DNA of 64,000 nucleotides from Rhodoferax sp. PAMC 29310 (GTDB lineage: Bacteria; Pseudomonadota; Gammaproteobacteria; Burkholderiales; Burkholderiaceae_C): positions 682,001 through 746,000 of the forward strand of contig NZ_CP072852.1 of NCBI RefSeq assembly GCF_017948265.1. The letters run 5' to 3'. The notes under the pieces are model-generated. The model was not told the origin of the DNA and ran no database searches. It saw only the letters and a list, made by a program, of their open reading frames with translations. Of the stretch, positions 27,618-37,844 are shown piece by piece (within the stretch, counting starts at the first letter, position 1; every line of letters starts with the position of its first letter). Position numbers and translations under genes: made by a program.

Positions 27618-30600
27618 AAGACTCCGCCACTTGGTAAGTGATGCCGAACACTCTGCTGCCAGATATGCCAGTACACCAGCTGCGCGACCTCGGCTTTGTC
27701 ATCTTGGGTGTAGGGTGGTTCGGGCAAGGTTTGGTACACGTGGTCCAAGATGAAGGTTTCCACCTCTGCCTGCGTCTGCTCCTTCTCGGTCCAATGGTCG
27801 AGTGGGGCAATGACGGCCAGCAGGCCTGCCAAGAGCTCACGGCTGGCCTGTTTGATCCGCTCCCGGTCCACCTTGGTCAAATCGGCGCGCTGTACCAGGT
27901 CAAATAGAGCCAATTGCTCTTCGGTCAGACCCTCATCTACAGCGCGGCGTTGTTCTTCACTTAGGCTGTTTGCCAAATCCATCAATTTGGCGAAGGTGTC
28001 TTCCACCGTCGCCCGGTCTTTGTCCTGGTTGTAAGCAGCGATGATTTCCTGGTACTTCTTCTCGTAGTTCATACGCAGCGGGTTGCGGGCCAGCATCTGA
28101 GCCAGCTTTTCTTCCACAATCTGGCGAATATCCTCAATCACTGTCGCCTTGCGTTTGACCTTTTTGGCAAACTCGTCGCGTAGCTTTTCCATGTTTATCT
28201 GCGACAGGTCTACCGTCAGTCCATTGGCTTGGTCGCCACCAGCCCCGTGGGACGCAATGGCCCGATTGACGATGCGGTGAAGCACTTTGAGCAACTCGCT
28301 GACGTCAGCGGTGTCGCGTCGTTCGCTCAGCTTTTTGTAGATGGCTTCGAGGTTGTCGTGCCGCTCGGCATAGATCAATGCGGAAGGCTCCACCAGCAGC
28401 GCCTTGAATCGGGTGAACACGACGCGGCACAAAATCTCGTAACGTCGTTTGGACTCGTCGCTGGTGTACACCGCCTCGACACCATCGGCCAAAAGTTGGA
28501 TGCGGGTGAACCCCGTGGAGCCTGGCAGGCTTTCGGCCTCAAAACCCAACCCGCGCAGGTGTGCCTCAGTAACGGCAATCGCATCGGCCAAGGCGGCCAC
28601 GCGCTCCTCTATGGGCGCCACAATCTCAGCTTCGCCTCCATCATCTCCCAGTGCATATTGCGCCAGAGCCTCTCGTAGGCTTTTAAGCATGCCGTTGTAG
28701 TCCACGATCAAGCCAAAGTCTTTACCGGGGTACACGCGGTTGGCGCGGGCAATGGCCTGCATTAGCGTATGCGCCCGCATGGGCTTGTCGATGTAGAGCG
28801 TGGTTAAGCACTCCACATCAAAGCCAGTCAGCCACATGGCACAGACCACAGCGATACGGAACGGGTGCTTTGGATTCTTGAATGCAGTTTCTACATCCAC
28901 ACGCTGGCCATCGGCCGTCTCAAACCCAAGCTTCATGACCGAGCGATGGGGGATGATGTCAAAACCCCATTTCTTGAAGTCAACCACTTCGTTTTGGGCT
29001 TCACTGATGATGAGTTCGATGATGGTTTCATCCATCCAAACGCCTTTGGCTAGCAGTCGGTCGCGCTGCGCATGCAAAAATTGGCGGGTTTCGTCATCGG
29101 CCGCTGCAGCAATGTCTGCGAGCTTGGCCTGCGCTTCGGCTCTGACGGCCGAGGCCTTGGCTGTCCACTTCGGCCCAATCAGCTTGAGCATGCGGGCACA
29201 GGTAATTTTGTCGATGCACACCATCATCGCCTTGCCCGCTTCCCAGCGGGTGCTGCAATGCTCCACAAAGTCGTTGGCTATTCGGTCCAAGCGCTCATCA
29301 GCGGTAATGACTTCGTAATCTTTTCCAAGCAGCTTTTCCAGCAAAGCCGTTTGGTCTGGATCCAAGTCGGCCGCATCCACAGCCGCTGCAATGCGTTCGT
29401 TCAGATCTAGCTTGGCCAGCCCCAGCTTTTCGCCCCGGTTTTCATACACCAGCTTGACGGTGGCGCCGTCTTCTTCGCTGCGTTTGAAGTCGTAGCGCGA
29501 CACATAGTCGCCAAAGATGCGTTTGGTGAGCTGGTCGTGCTTGAACAGCGGTGTGCCGGTAAAGCCGATGAACGCCGCATTGGGAAGCGCCATTCGCATG
29601 TTGCGAGCCAACTTGCCAGACTGGGTGCGGTGCGCCTCGTCTGACACCACAATGATGTCATCGCGCTCGCTGTAGGGCGCGTCGGGCGTGACTTCCTGGT
29701 TGAACTTGTGAATCAGGCTGAACACATAGCGATGGTTTTCAGACAGCAGGCGTTGCAGCTCGCGCCCGGAGCTTGCCCGAGGGGTTTGCTCGTCGGCGAC
29801 GCCGCAACCGACAAAGGTTTTGTAAATCTGGCTGTCCAGATCGTCCCGGTCGGTCATCAGTACGAATGTGAAATTCCCGGGTATGGTGCGCCGCACCTTC
29901 TCGGCAAAGAAGGCCATTGAATACGACTTGCCGCTGCCTTGCGTATGCCAAACCACGCCCAAGCGACCTAAGTCTGGGTGGGCTCGCTCAATGATCTGAA
30001 GGTATTGTGGTGTTTGCTCGGCAGCCATCGGATACGGTGCCAACGCCTCATTGGCTGCCTCGACGTACGGCAGTTGAATGGTGCGGTGGGTTAGGCGTTT
30101 GTTGGTGGGGAATTCACGCTTCAAAGCCTCCTGGTGCACCACTGAGGCCACGGCCCGGTTCACGCCCAACATTTGGTGATTGCGCGCCACGACCTTGCGC
30201 ACGGCACCCGCCTTGCTGGCGTCAAACAAGATGAAATTCTCCAGAATGTCCAGCAAACGGTCTTTCGCCAGCATACCGTTGAGTAGCACCTCAGCCGCCA
30301 CATTGCCAACGTCGGCTTCATGCAGGCGCTTCCACTCTCCAAAATGCTCCCAGGTGCTGGTGATGGACCCAAAGCGGGCGTTGTCGCCGTTGCTGACAAT
30401 CAAAAAGGCGTTGTGGTGGAAGGCGTGGGCCACCACGTTTTCGTCCATGTAGTCGCGCAGATTGCCGTCAAAGCCGGCGCGGATGTTTTTGTACACCGCT
30501 TTGAGCTCAATGAATACCAGTGGCAGGCCATTTACAAAACACACCAGGTCGGCCCGGCGGTTGTAGTTGGGGGTGCGCAGTCCGGTGAGTTTCAGCTCCC

Positions 30601-31012
30601 GTACCACCAAAAAACGATTGTTGGCCGGGTTGCGAAAGTCGATCACTGCTGCCTGCGCATGGCTCAATTGCCCCTGGGCGTTGCGGTAGCTGACCGGAAC
30701 GCCGTCGCGGATCAGCGTGTGAAATGCCTGGTTGTGCTGCAACAGCGAGCGCGAAAAGTCATGATGCGTTAGCTTGGTGATGGCCTCTTCAATGGCCCGG
30801 GCAGGGAGCTGGGGGTTGAGCCTGACCAAGGCAGAGCGCAGGTCCCGCACCAGCACGGCGTCGCGCTCGTTTTTGCGACCCAAGGTGCTGGTAGGTCCAA
30901 ATGTTTCCTGGTTCCAGGCATAAACGCTGTCCCAACCCAGCACCGACTCCAGGTGCTCCGCAAAGGTAGCCTGAACCAAGCGGTCTTCGCTGTTGATATC
31001 GGTGTAGGCCAT
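27614..31012 (-). CDS. hsdR: Type I restriction enzyme, R (endonuclease/translocase) subunit
   Basis: 1132 aa. The N-terminal PD-(D/E)xK nuclease has Asp155 and Glu169-x-Lys171 (RADLVCFVNGLPLVFIELK). The SF2 translocase has Walker A TQGSGKS (357-363), DEAH (458-461) and GFTGTPLF. A helical C-terminal region binds the methyltransferase. With HsdM and HsdS it forms the complex that translocates and cleaves unmodified DNA. It is separated from the upstream DUF262 gene by 153 bp with no visible terminator and overlaps the downstream unknown gene by 4 bp. All key motifs are intact. Confidence 0.93.
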   Translation of the reverse strand: MAYTDINSEDRLVQATFAEHLESVLGWDSVYAWNQETFGPTSTLGRKNERDAVLVRDLRSALVRLNPQLPARAIEEAITKLTHHDFSRSLLQHNQAFHTLIRDGVPVSYRNAQGQLSHAQAAVIDFRNPANNRFLVVRELKLTGLRTPNYNRRADLVCFVNGLPLVFIELKAVYKNIRAGFDGNLRDYMDENVVAHAFHHNAFLIVSNGDNARFGSITSTWEHFGEWKRLHEADVGNVAAEVLLNGMLAKDRLLDILENFILFDASKAGAVRKVVARNHQMLGVNRAVASVVHQEALKREFPTNKRLTHRTIQLPYVEAANEALAPYPMAAEQTPQYLQIIERAHPDLGRLGVVWHTQGSGKSYSMAFFAEKVRRTIPGNFTFVLMTDRDDLDSQIYKTFVGCGVADEQTPRASSGRELQRLLSENHRYVFSLIHKFNQEVTPDAPYSERDDIIVVSDEAHRTQSGKLARNMRMALPNAAFIGFTGTPLFKHDQLTKRIFGDYVSRYDFKRSEEDGATVKLVYENRGEKLGLAKLDLNERIAAAVDAADLDPDQTALLEKLLGKDYEVITADERLDRIANDFVEHCSTRWEAGKAMMVCIDKITCARMLKLIGPKWTAKASAVRAEAQAKLADIAAAADDETRQFLHAQRDRLLAKGVWMDETIIELIISEAQNEVVDFKKWGFDIIPHRSVMKLGFETADGQRVDVETAFKNPKHPFRIAVVCAMWLTGFDVECLTTLYIDKPMRAHTLMQAIARANRVYPGKDFGLIVDYNGMLKSLREALAQYALGDDGGEAEIVAPIEERVAALADAIAVTEAHLRGLGFEAESLPGSTGFTRIQLLADGVEAVYTSDESKRRYEILCRVVFTRFKALLVEPSALIYAERHDNLEAIYKKLSERRDTADVSELLKVLHRIVNRAIASHGAGGDQANGLTVDLSQINMEKLRDEFAKKVKRKATVIEDIRQIVEEKLAQMLARNPLRMNYEKKYQEIIAAYNQDKDRATVEDTFAKLMDLANSLSEEQRRAVDEGLTEEQLALFDLVQRADLTKVDRERIKQASRELLAGLLAVIAPLDHWTEKEQTQAEVETFILDHVYQTLPEPPYTQDDKAEVAQLVYWHIWQQSVRHHLPSGGVL

Positions 31013-31165
31013 AGTCTCTATCGGACAAAGCTACGGGCCATAAAGGCAAAGGGTATTGCCTGCACTTTGCGGAAACTATTAAAAATGAACCACTCAGAAC
31101 TCATGCGCAGCTTATAGCCATTCTTTTTCATGAAACTGCCTCCCATCATTTGGGTCTGTGACTAA

Positions 31166-32926
31166 TTAGCCCGCTATTGGGGCCGTCGACATCAACACTG
31201 CCACGGGTTCCAATGACGCAACCTGGTCGACCTCAAGCTCTACTACGTTGGCAGTTGACAAGAGCTTGGCATTGAGCGCATCTGCGATTGCTTTTGAACG
31301 CTGCTCGATGAACAGCGTGTAATCGTCTGCAATTACCCCATAGCCCTCGATATCCTGCACAAGATGTGTTTTCAAGGTCGCGGCCAGCGTGTCGTTGGTA
31401 TTGGCGAACTTGCTGATGTAGTCGCTCGGCGCTCTCTTGCCAATGCGGTGCTTGTTGGAATAACCGTCGATAAGCGTTATGTTGGCGATCAAATTCGGCT
31501 GTTGACCCTTGCCGACACTTTCAAGGTAGGCTTTGGGGAAAAAGTGATGGTAGTTGCGGCTGGTCGCAATTTTGAGATTGCTGTTGTCCAGGATGACGAG
31601 GCCATTGGTATCAAATGACTTCGGTTGTTGATAGGCCAACAAACACAAAATTGACTTGCAGTACCCATTGCCCGAAGAGAACCAGGTTTCCGCAATTCGC
31701 TGGGCTGAAATCGACAGCTCGGTGCTGGGGTAGACCGGTCCAACGCTTTTTGCAATGGCATCCATCTTATTAAAGTCTTCACTCATCTTGGACTCGGTTG
31801 ACGAGCCATAGCGTTCAGTCAGCCCTGCCCAGTAGAAAAATTGCTCGAGTAACTGTACCTGGGTCTTGCTGGGTTTTTTGTTGGCGGTGGCATTGAAGAA
31901 ATAGACCAACGGGACCACCAGCGCTGGGTATGGCACCAGTTGCGATACCGGAACGCGCAGTTCAGAACGGATGAAGTCAATCGCCATAAACAATGACGCC
32001 TCCATCGGCGCCCATTTGTCAATAAAAGTCTCGCGCCGAATCTTTAGAATGTCCCGGCTTCTCACCGCCCGCAAAGTAATGGCCGCCACACACTGCATGA
32101 TGGTGGACTCCGGCAGCGTCTCGAACTTAGCAACGGCCAGGCATTCCTTTTTACTATCCGACCCATCCCGCAATAACTCGTACTTTTCGACCAGGTCAAA
32201 TTTTTTGATCTCGTCATAGGTTTTGGCCACCATGATCTCGAAGACTGTGAGCGACTTGCCTCCTGTATTGATTCTCGAGAACACCTCGCAAGCAACCTCA
32301 ATGGGGTAGTCCTTGATCGTGATGGTCGAAAAGTCGTAGTTGGTCAGCTTATTTTTGTAAAATTCAATTTTTTTGAGCGTTTCACGAGCGGGGAACTCAT
32401 CCAATAAATCGGTCACCTGGCTGGTCAGCACGCGGTGCACAGACACATAGCGCTTACCCGCTTGCTGCTCTGTCACCACAATTTGCTCATCGTTTTCCGG
32501 GTCATGGTCCAGGTTGATGAAGATGTCGCGGTAATCAACGACCTTGCCGTCCTTGGTGATGCGAATGCCTTTGCGGATGGCATACAACGAGGTGATGCGC
32601 TGCTGTCCGTCAAGGATGTATTGCACGTAGTCGCCCTTGTCGGTCTCTGGCAGCTTATGGTTGCCGACCTCTTTGTAGCTGCGTAGCTCTTCTTTGGTCT
32701 TCCAGAAAATGAAGGTCCCGATTGGAAAGCCTTTAAGGATGGAGTCGATCAGCTTGGCCGATTGCTCTTTCTCCCACACAAACTCGCGTTGAAACATGGG
32801 TAGCTTGATTTGCCCGCTATCGATTTCAACAAAAAGCGCTTCATACTTTTTATTGTGGTTGTCTGGCTGCAGCAACACCGGCTTTTCCGGAGCGGTGGCA
32901 GGTGTGGTTTGTGTCGTGTCGTTCAT
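31166..32926 (-). CDS. DUF262 / HNH (GmrSD-like) protein inserted in the hsd operon
   Basis: 586 aa. The N-terminal DUF262 domain has the ParB-like DGQQR motif (106-110), which in this family binds or hydrolyses nucleotides. The C-terminal domain carries an HNH-like core (His460-His461 in YHHFFPKAY and Asn482 in IANITLI). The layout matches GmrSD/BrxU-type modification-dependent (type IV) restriction proteins fused in one chain. It starts 18 bp after hsdS, so it is co-transcribed with the type I system and may add restriction of modified phage DNA. Substrate specificity cannot be read. Confidence 0.82.
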   Translation of the reverse strand: MNDTTQTTPATAPEKPVLLQPDNHNKKYEALFVEIDSGQIKLPMFQREFVWEKEQSAKLIDSILKGFPIGTFIFWKTKEELRSYKEVGNHKLPETDKGDYVQYILDGQQRITSLYAIRKGIRITKDGKVVDYRDIFINLDHDPENDEQIVVTEQQAGKRYVSVHRVLTSQVTDLLDEFPARETLKKIEFYKNKLTNYDFSTITIKDYPIEVACEVFSRINTGGKSLTVFEIMVAKTYDEIKKFDLVEKYELLRDGSDSKKECLAVAKFETLPESTIMQCVAAITLRAVRSRDILKIRRETFIDKWAPMEASLFMAIDFIRSELRVPVSQLVPYPALVVPLVYFFNATANKKPSKTQVQLLEQFFYWAGLTERYGSSTESKMSEDFNKMDAIAKSVGPVYPSTELSISAQRIAETWFSSGNGYCKSILCLLAYQQPKSFDTNGLVILDNSNLKIATSRNYHHFFPKAYLESVGKGQQPNLIANITLIDGYSNKHRIGKRAPSDYISKFANTNDTLAATLKTHLVQDIEGYGVIADDYTLFIEQRSKAIADALNAKLLSTANVVELEVDQVASLEPVAVLMSTAPIAG

Positions 32927-32944
32927 TGTTTTCCCTGAGTGTTT

Positions 32945-34000
32945 CTAGACGGCCAGTTCGCCGCTCATTAGCCGCGGCAGCAGTAGATCGCGGGCGGCGC
33001 GTAGTTTCTTATTTGTCTCGTCGAGTTTGTCCAATTGCGCATGGATCCGCTCAACCGTTTCATGAAATGAACGCAGCAATGAAAGCGGCGGGTGCAGCAA
33101 ATGTCGGCTGTACGCAAAATCCCGGTTCAGACCTGGAACTGCGACATCGGTGCTAATGAAGTGCATGTTCTTTAGCGCGTAGAAAAGGTACAGGCTGCTA
33201 CTTTCCGGGGTCACAAAATAGACCGTGTCGATGGGGTAAAAGCTCTTGCTTGACCAATACACGCTGCCGACATTGCCCTTGCGGCCGAGAACGATGGCGG
33301 GGCCTTGTACCAAGGCCTTTTCGTGGGTGCCGACGATGCCACTTGATCCAAAGACCGGAAAGTCGCCTTCGACACGAATTTCAGCCTTCAATGCTTTACC
33401 GTAGTTAAGGATGATCGAGTCACCCAGCGTCTTGCGCTCCCAACCCTGTGGCACGCCATCCACGATGGGGGTGTGTTCATAGCCGGGGAAGCGCAGGCGG
33501 ACGAACCATTCTCGGTAGAGCAACCGGGCGGACTCTTCTAGCAGGGCCATGCGGCGGCGGTTGTTTTCGATCAGGTCGTCGTAGGTGGAGAGGATGTTGG
33601 AAATCGATAGTTGAATGGCGTAACTAGGCACGCTTATTTCAAGCCCCAAAGCGCGATCACGATTGAGGCCAGGTACAGCAACATCACTGTTCATGGATGC
33701 CAACGGCAGGCTACTCAGAAGGTAGTACGCATAGCGAAGATCAATTCTTCCATCTTTGGGCACAACGTAATACGCTGTGTCGATTGGGAAAAAATTGCGA
33801 GCTTCATAGAAAACCGATCCAACAGACCCTTTGCGGCCAACGATGACGCCAGGACCAGAAACCAGCGCAATATCATGCCAACCACCAATGCCACCGGACC
33901 CATAGACGGGGATGTCGCCAAATTTTCGATCGCGGTCTGGGAGTGACTTGCCGTATCGCAGTTCAATCACGTCACCGAGTTGACAAATTCTCCAGCTCAT
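32945..34000 (-). CDS. hsdS: Type I restriction-modification specificity subunit
   Basis: 351 aa, short for HsdS (usually 380-460) but complete. Two target-recognition domains are visible, each with IVxGRKGxVGSV (about 52-63 and 240-250) and each ending in the element DVAVPGLNRD. Helical spacers follow (YDDLIENNRRRMALLEESARLLYREWF and the C-terminal LDETNKKLRAARDLLLPRLMSGEL). The two TRDs are similar enough that the bipartite target may be nearly palindromic; that is inference. It lies between hsdM and the DUF262 gene. Confidence 0.9.
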   Translation of the reverse strand: MSWRICQLGDVIELRYGKSLPDRDRKFGDIPVYGSGGIGGWHDIALVSGPGVIVGRKGSVGSVFYEARNFFPIDTAYYVVPKDGRIDLRYAYYLLSSLPLASMNSDVAVPGLNRDRALGLEISVPSYAIQLSISNILSTYDDLIENNRRRMALLEESARLLYREWFVRLRFPGYEHTPIVDGVPQGWERKTLGDSIILNYGKALKAEIRVEGDFPVFGSSGIVGTHEKALVQGPAIVLGRKGNVGSVYWSSKSFYPIDTVYFVTPESSSLYLFYALKNMHFISTDVAVPGLNRDFAYSRHLLHPPLSLLRSFHETVERIHAQLDKLDETNKKLRAARDLLLPRLMSGELAV

Positions 34001-34100
34001 CGCTGAGATGCCTTTTCTGCAATAGTCATGAGTAAAAACTGCCTATAACCCGCTCTGGAGCTGCGAACATCCCTATTCAAAAAATAACAAATTACAGTCC

Positions 34101-36230
34101 TCATACTCCCAACTCCTCAAAGTTGGTCTGAATCTTCAGGGCCAAATCCACAGCCTCGCGGTTCAAATCCGCCAGTTCCAGGTGGATTTCGCGCAGAGAT
34201 TGCTCGAAATCGAAATCTTCGTCCACCTTGGCTGGCGCCACGCCCACAAAGCGGCCGGGGGTCAGGCTCCAGTCGGCGGCTTCAATGTCGGCACGAGACA
34301 CAACCTTGCAAAGGCCTAGCACGTCTTTCATTTCGGCAGTGGGGAAGCGCTCGATCAACCAGGCGGCTTGGCGCTGGAAATACCGAACCTGTTTCAAACG
34401 GGTGACGACTTCATGTCGTGCCGCATCCGCAACCTTGCGCGCTTTGTTGATGTCGCGACTGTCCCAGATTGGACTGTCTTTAGCGGCTAAGTCTTTTTCG
34501 CACAGATCAATGGTGCGCGAAAGAACCTTGAAGGCCAGGTCCAGCGTGGCGATCAACCCATGACTTTGCGCGGCGAACGCCTTGAGCCGGTTGTCATGGA
34601 AATCTATTGCCCCGGCCATGCCCCCGTAGGTGCAGTGCGTTTCCGCCTCGCTGGTCAGCAGTCTGAAGGCTTCCACTGGGCCAAGGGGATCCATGTCGCT
34701 GTCGTAGAACTCGGCCAGTAGGGCGGTGTGCGGTGAGTCCTTACCCTGTGCCTTTACCAGTGGGTCGATCAGTGCACGCAAGCGGGTGTAGGCGTCGCAA
34801 AATTCGTCAAGTGGCTCGCACTTCTGATCACCAGTTTCGTCCAAAAAGCATGCCTGCGCGCTGTTGACCGAGCTATTGATGTGTTCGCCCACCAACGCCA
34901 CAAACCGCTCTTTCTGGCCCCGGTACAACCACACGATGGCAGCCAGGTTGGCCTGCTGCTCAGGTGAAAAGTCGTAAATCTTGCGGGTGACTTTGCGGTA
35001 GACGTTGCGGGCGTCCAGCATCAACACCTGGTCTTTGCGCGCTTCAGGTTTGGAACGGTCAAAGTGCCACAGCTCGCATGGCACGGTGCGGGTGTAGAAG
35101 AAGTTGGAGCGGATGGCGACCATCACGTCCACGTCGCCGGTTTCCACCAGCTTGCGGCGCACCTCTTTTTCTCCATGGCCTGCACTGCTGGCCTGAGACG
35201 ACATGACAAAGCCTGCGCGTCCTGTGGGGGACAAGTAGCTGTGAAAGTAGGAGATCCACAGGTAATTGCCGTTGGAGACCTGCTTGTCTTTGTTGACGCC
35301 GGGCAAGCCAAAGGGCAGCCGGCGGTCGGTCTTGACCGCCTCGGCATCGACCTTATCCACATTGAAGGGCGGGTTGGCCATCATGAAGTCAACATTGCCC
35401 CACAGTGGGCGGCCGTCTTGAAGGCGGTGGGCGTCGGTATAGAAGGTGTTGGCCTCTTGAATGTCGCCTTCCAGGCCATGCACGGCCAGGTTCATTTTGG
35501 CAAGGCGAATGGTGGCAGGCGTCTTTTCCTGGCCATAGAAGGTGACGCGCTTCATGGTCTCGAAGCCTTCGTGCTCAATGAAGTGGCTGCTTTGCACGAA
35601 CATGCCACCCGAGCCACAGGCCAAGTCGGCCACGACGCCATGGTCAGGCTCAATGACGTTAACCAGTGTTTGCACCAGCGAGGGAGGCGTAAAAAACTCG
35701 CCGTTGTCCTGGGCGCCCTGCATGGCGAACTTCATCAAGAAGTATTCGTAAATGCGGCCAAACACGTCGCCCGTGGCAGTGCGCAGGGCTTGCGAGTCGA
35801 AGCAACGCAGCAGGTTTTCAAGCAGCTTGTTGTCAAAGCGGTCGTAGTCTTTTGGCAAGCTCCCCAGTAGCGGGGGGAAGTCCGCCTCAATGGCGTTCAT
35901 GGCGATGACAAGGGCTCCGCCCAGGCTGGCACCGGAGGGGAGCTTGAGCAGCGTGTCATATCGCGCCACCTCTGGCAGCAAGAGGGCGCGGCGCTTGATG
36001 AAATCGGCCTTGCCCAAGGGGCGCTTGGGCATGGTGCCTGCAGCCTGGTCCGCTTCAATGGCTTTTAACGCTGACTCGTATCGGTTGGTAGCGTGGCGCA
36101 AAAAGATAACGCCCAGCACCGGCATGGAGTATTCGGTTGCGGTGAGGTTGGAGTTGGCGCGGAGCTGATCGGCGGCTTCCCACAGGCTGTCTTCTACTTT
36201 GGTGATGTTGTGGAATGCGTTGGCAGTCAT
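34101..36230 (-). CDS. hsdM: Type I restriction-modification DNA methyltransferase subunit
   Basis: 709 aa from the ATG at 36228-36230. The N-terminal HsdM helical domain is followed by SAM-binding motif I DLACGSGG (202-209) and catalytic motif IV NPPF (286-289), giving N6-adenine methylation. The C-terminal 250 residues are coiled-coil rich and longer than in EcoKI (529 aa). The frame continues upstream to 36497, but that part is Trp/Arg/Cys-rich and unlike the family, so I exclude it. The gene is first in the leftward defence operon. Confidence 0.92.
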   Translation of the reverse strand: MTANAFHNITKVEDSLWEAADQLRANSNLTATEYSMPVLGVIFLRHATNRYESALKAIEADQAAGTMPKRPLGKADFIKRRALLLPEVARYDTLLKLPSGASLGGALVIAMNAIEADFPPLLGSLPKDYDRFDNKLLENLLRCFDSQALRTATGDVFGRIYEYFLMKFAMQGAQDNGEFFTPPSLVQTLVNVIEPDHGVVADLACGSGGMFVQSSHFIEHEGFETMKRVTFYGQEKTPATIRLAKMNLAVHGLEGDIQEANTFYTDAHRLQDGRPLWGNVDFMMANPPFNVDKVDAEAVKTDRRLPFGLPGVNKDKQVSNGNYLWISYFHSYLSPTGRAGFVMSSQASSAGHGEKEVRRKLVETGDVDVMVAIRSNFFYTRTVPCELWHFDRSKPEARKDQVLMLDARNVYRKVTRKIYDFSPEQQANLAAIVWLYRGQKERFVALVGEHINSSVNSAQACFLDETGDQKCEPLDEFCDAYTRLRALIDPLVKAQGKDSPHTALLAEFYDSDMDPLGPVEAFRLLTSEAETHCTYGGMAGAIDFHDNRLKAFAAQSHGLIATLDLAFKVLSRTIDLCEKDLAAKDSPIWDSRDINKARKVADAARHEVVTRLKQVRYFQRQAAWLIERFPTAEMKDVLGLCKVVSRADIEAADWSLTPGRFVGVAPAKVDEDFDFEQSLREIHLELADLNREAVDLALKIQTNFEELGV

Positions 36231-36802
36231 CTCGGCAATTCTTGTTCGGTCTATGAGCGCATGGCACCGGGGGCAGTCCCCCCGGCCTGCAGGGCAGATT
36301 ATGGCCCGTCGAATGGGGCAATTGCCCCAGGCCGGCTCGCATATTCTTGGGATGAGACTGCGTGAAGTGCCACGGCGATGGAATGGGTTGCCCATTGGCC
36401 AAATTCGCCCAAAGGCTCGCTGGAGCCACCATCTCCTGTGGAGGATGGCTGCGCGGGCCCCGAATTGACCACAAGTAGCTGGTGATTGCGTCGCCAAAGG
36501 CGAACGTCAGACCCTCAACCATGATGAATAGTGATCGTGACTTTGTGCATAGTCAGCTAAACCCTGGCCAATAAGCCGTGAATTGGTGTCTCCCTGAATA
36601 AGGTCAGTCACAGCCGCGGGCACACGTAATACTGGCCGGATGCAGGGGATTTTGCGGCTACAACTTCAGTAACATCGTCACTTGGCTGCCAGATGGATGA
36701 CGTAAATTGTCTGGCTGGCCGAGCTGACATCTCCTGAAAGCAGTGATCCGTCGAAATACGGAATTCAATTGATCCGATAACCGGCAAAGTGCAGATTTAG
36801 TC
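36231..36802. other. Divergent intergenic region upstream of hsdM and the HNH gene
   Basis: 572 bp between divergent genes. It should contain the promoter of the leftward hsd/defence operon and that of the HNH gene. I see no convincing sigma-70 hexamers, large repeats or small gene. Confidence 0.4.
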
Positions 36803-37759
36803 ATGAAACCTGATCGCAATGTGAGCGTGGCTGAAGTTGCCACTATGTTCAATGAAGTGTTGCCGCTTCGCTCTGATCAACATCTGGTCTTTTCACAACT
36901 CCTTGATGCCGTCACGTTCTGTGAGCAATTGGGCTCTGCCGCTTGGTCAATTACGCTTCATGAAACTGGTTTTCGGTTGAACGTTGGCCAGGTTGAGGCA
37001 ATGACGTGGAGCTGCACCCGCTTTGACGGGAATGAAACTGCTGTAGATCAGGATGCGCTACTGTCTGACGTTCGTATCCTGCTGGCAGGGGCAGATTGCC
37101 CAGGCAAAATCAAGGACCTTGGCGAGGAGGGCCATTTTGACGAGCTGGCCTACAAGTCGGTTGGTGCGCAACATTGGTGCTACAACGGTACGTTCCAAGT
37201 TAGCACGACTGCCAGTCCAGATCCCCGTCGCGCGGTGGTGGCAGATCATCTAGTGAGCCTGCTTGACAACCACCATCAATTCTTGAAACTGGCCTGCACC
37301 ACGTCCAGCGGCAAACTCCGACAGAAATCCAACTATTCACAGCATCACTGCGAGTCGCTCTACGCTTACGCATGTGCCGTCGTCAACGGCACAGCTGAAC
37401 CTAATCAGCCTGATGCTGTCGATACTGAAGAGGCCTTGCTGGCAGCAGTGGCGCGCTCACTGGCGGATAGTTCAGAAGCTCGTGCGGCGCGCTTGGCCGT
37501 GGCGCCCACTTTGCCTGAGCGCTATCAGACGACAACAACGGCGTATCGACGCAACGGGGACGTTATCGCCGAGGTGCTGCTGCGAGCGGCTGGTCACTGC
37601 GAAGGGTGCCAGAAGCCAGCCCCGTTCATCCGCGCATACGATGCAACGCCTTATCTTGAGGTCCACCATCGGGTGCCGCTGTCTGTTGGCGGGGAAGACA
37701 CTGTCGCAAATGCAGTGGGTTTGTGTCCTAACTGCCATCGGGCTGCCCATTACGCCTAA
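36803..37759 (+). CDS. HNH endonuclease (McrA-like C-terminal domain)
   Basis: 318 aa. The last 60 residues form a zinc-stabilised HNH domain: CEGCQKPAPF, then YLEVHHRVPLSVGGEDTVANAVGLCPNCHRAAH (residues about 263-317) with the catalytic HH, the Asn in TVANAV and the two CxxC pairs. The N-terminal 240 residues contain no domain I recognise; they could be a DNA-recognition domain. It lies just upstream of TerS-like genes. In cos phages, HNH proteins next to terminase assist packaging, but the long N-terminus fits a restriction nuclease equally well. Confidence 0.8.
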   Translation: MKPDRNVSVAEVATMFNEVLPLRSDQHLVFSQLLDAVTFCEQLGSAAWSITLHETGFRLNVGQVEAMTWSCTRFDGNETAVDQDALLSDVRILLAGADCPGKIKDLGEEGHFDELAYKSVGAQHWCYNGTFQVSTTASPDPRRAVVADHLVSLLDNHHQFLKLACTTSSGKLRQKSNYSQHHCESLYAYACAVVNGTAEPNQPDAVDTEEALLAAVARSLADSSEARAARLAVAPTLPERYQTTTTAYRRNGDVIAEVLLRAAGHCEGCQKPAPFIRAYDATPYLEVHHRVPLSVGGEDTVANAVGLCPNCHRAAHYA

Positions 37760-37844
37760 GTTGGTTGCAGTATCGCGCTCAAAGAGTGTCGTTAAAACGG
37801 TATATTGGTGACAATGTTAGAGGAATTGCTTAAAATATAGGCAT

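Noticed and set aside
35064..35870. A 268-codon plus-strand frame antisense to hsdM
   Set aside because: It covers the methyltransferase catalytic motifs on the other strand and has shadow-type composition.
36231..36497. N-terminal extension of hsdM
   Set aside because: Family members begin near MTANAFHNI; the extension is Trp/Arg/Cys-rich and unlike HsdM.
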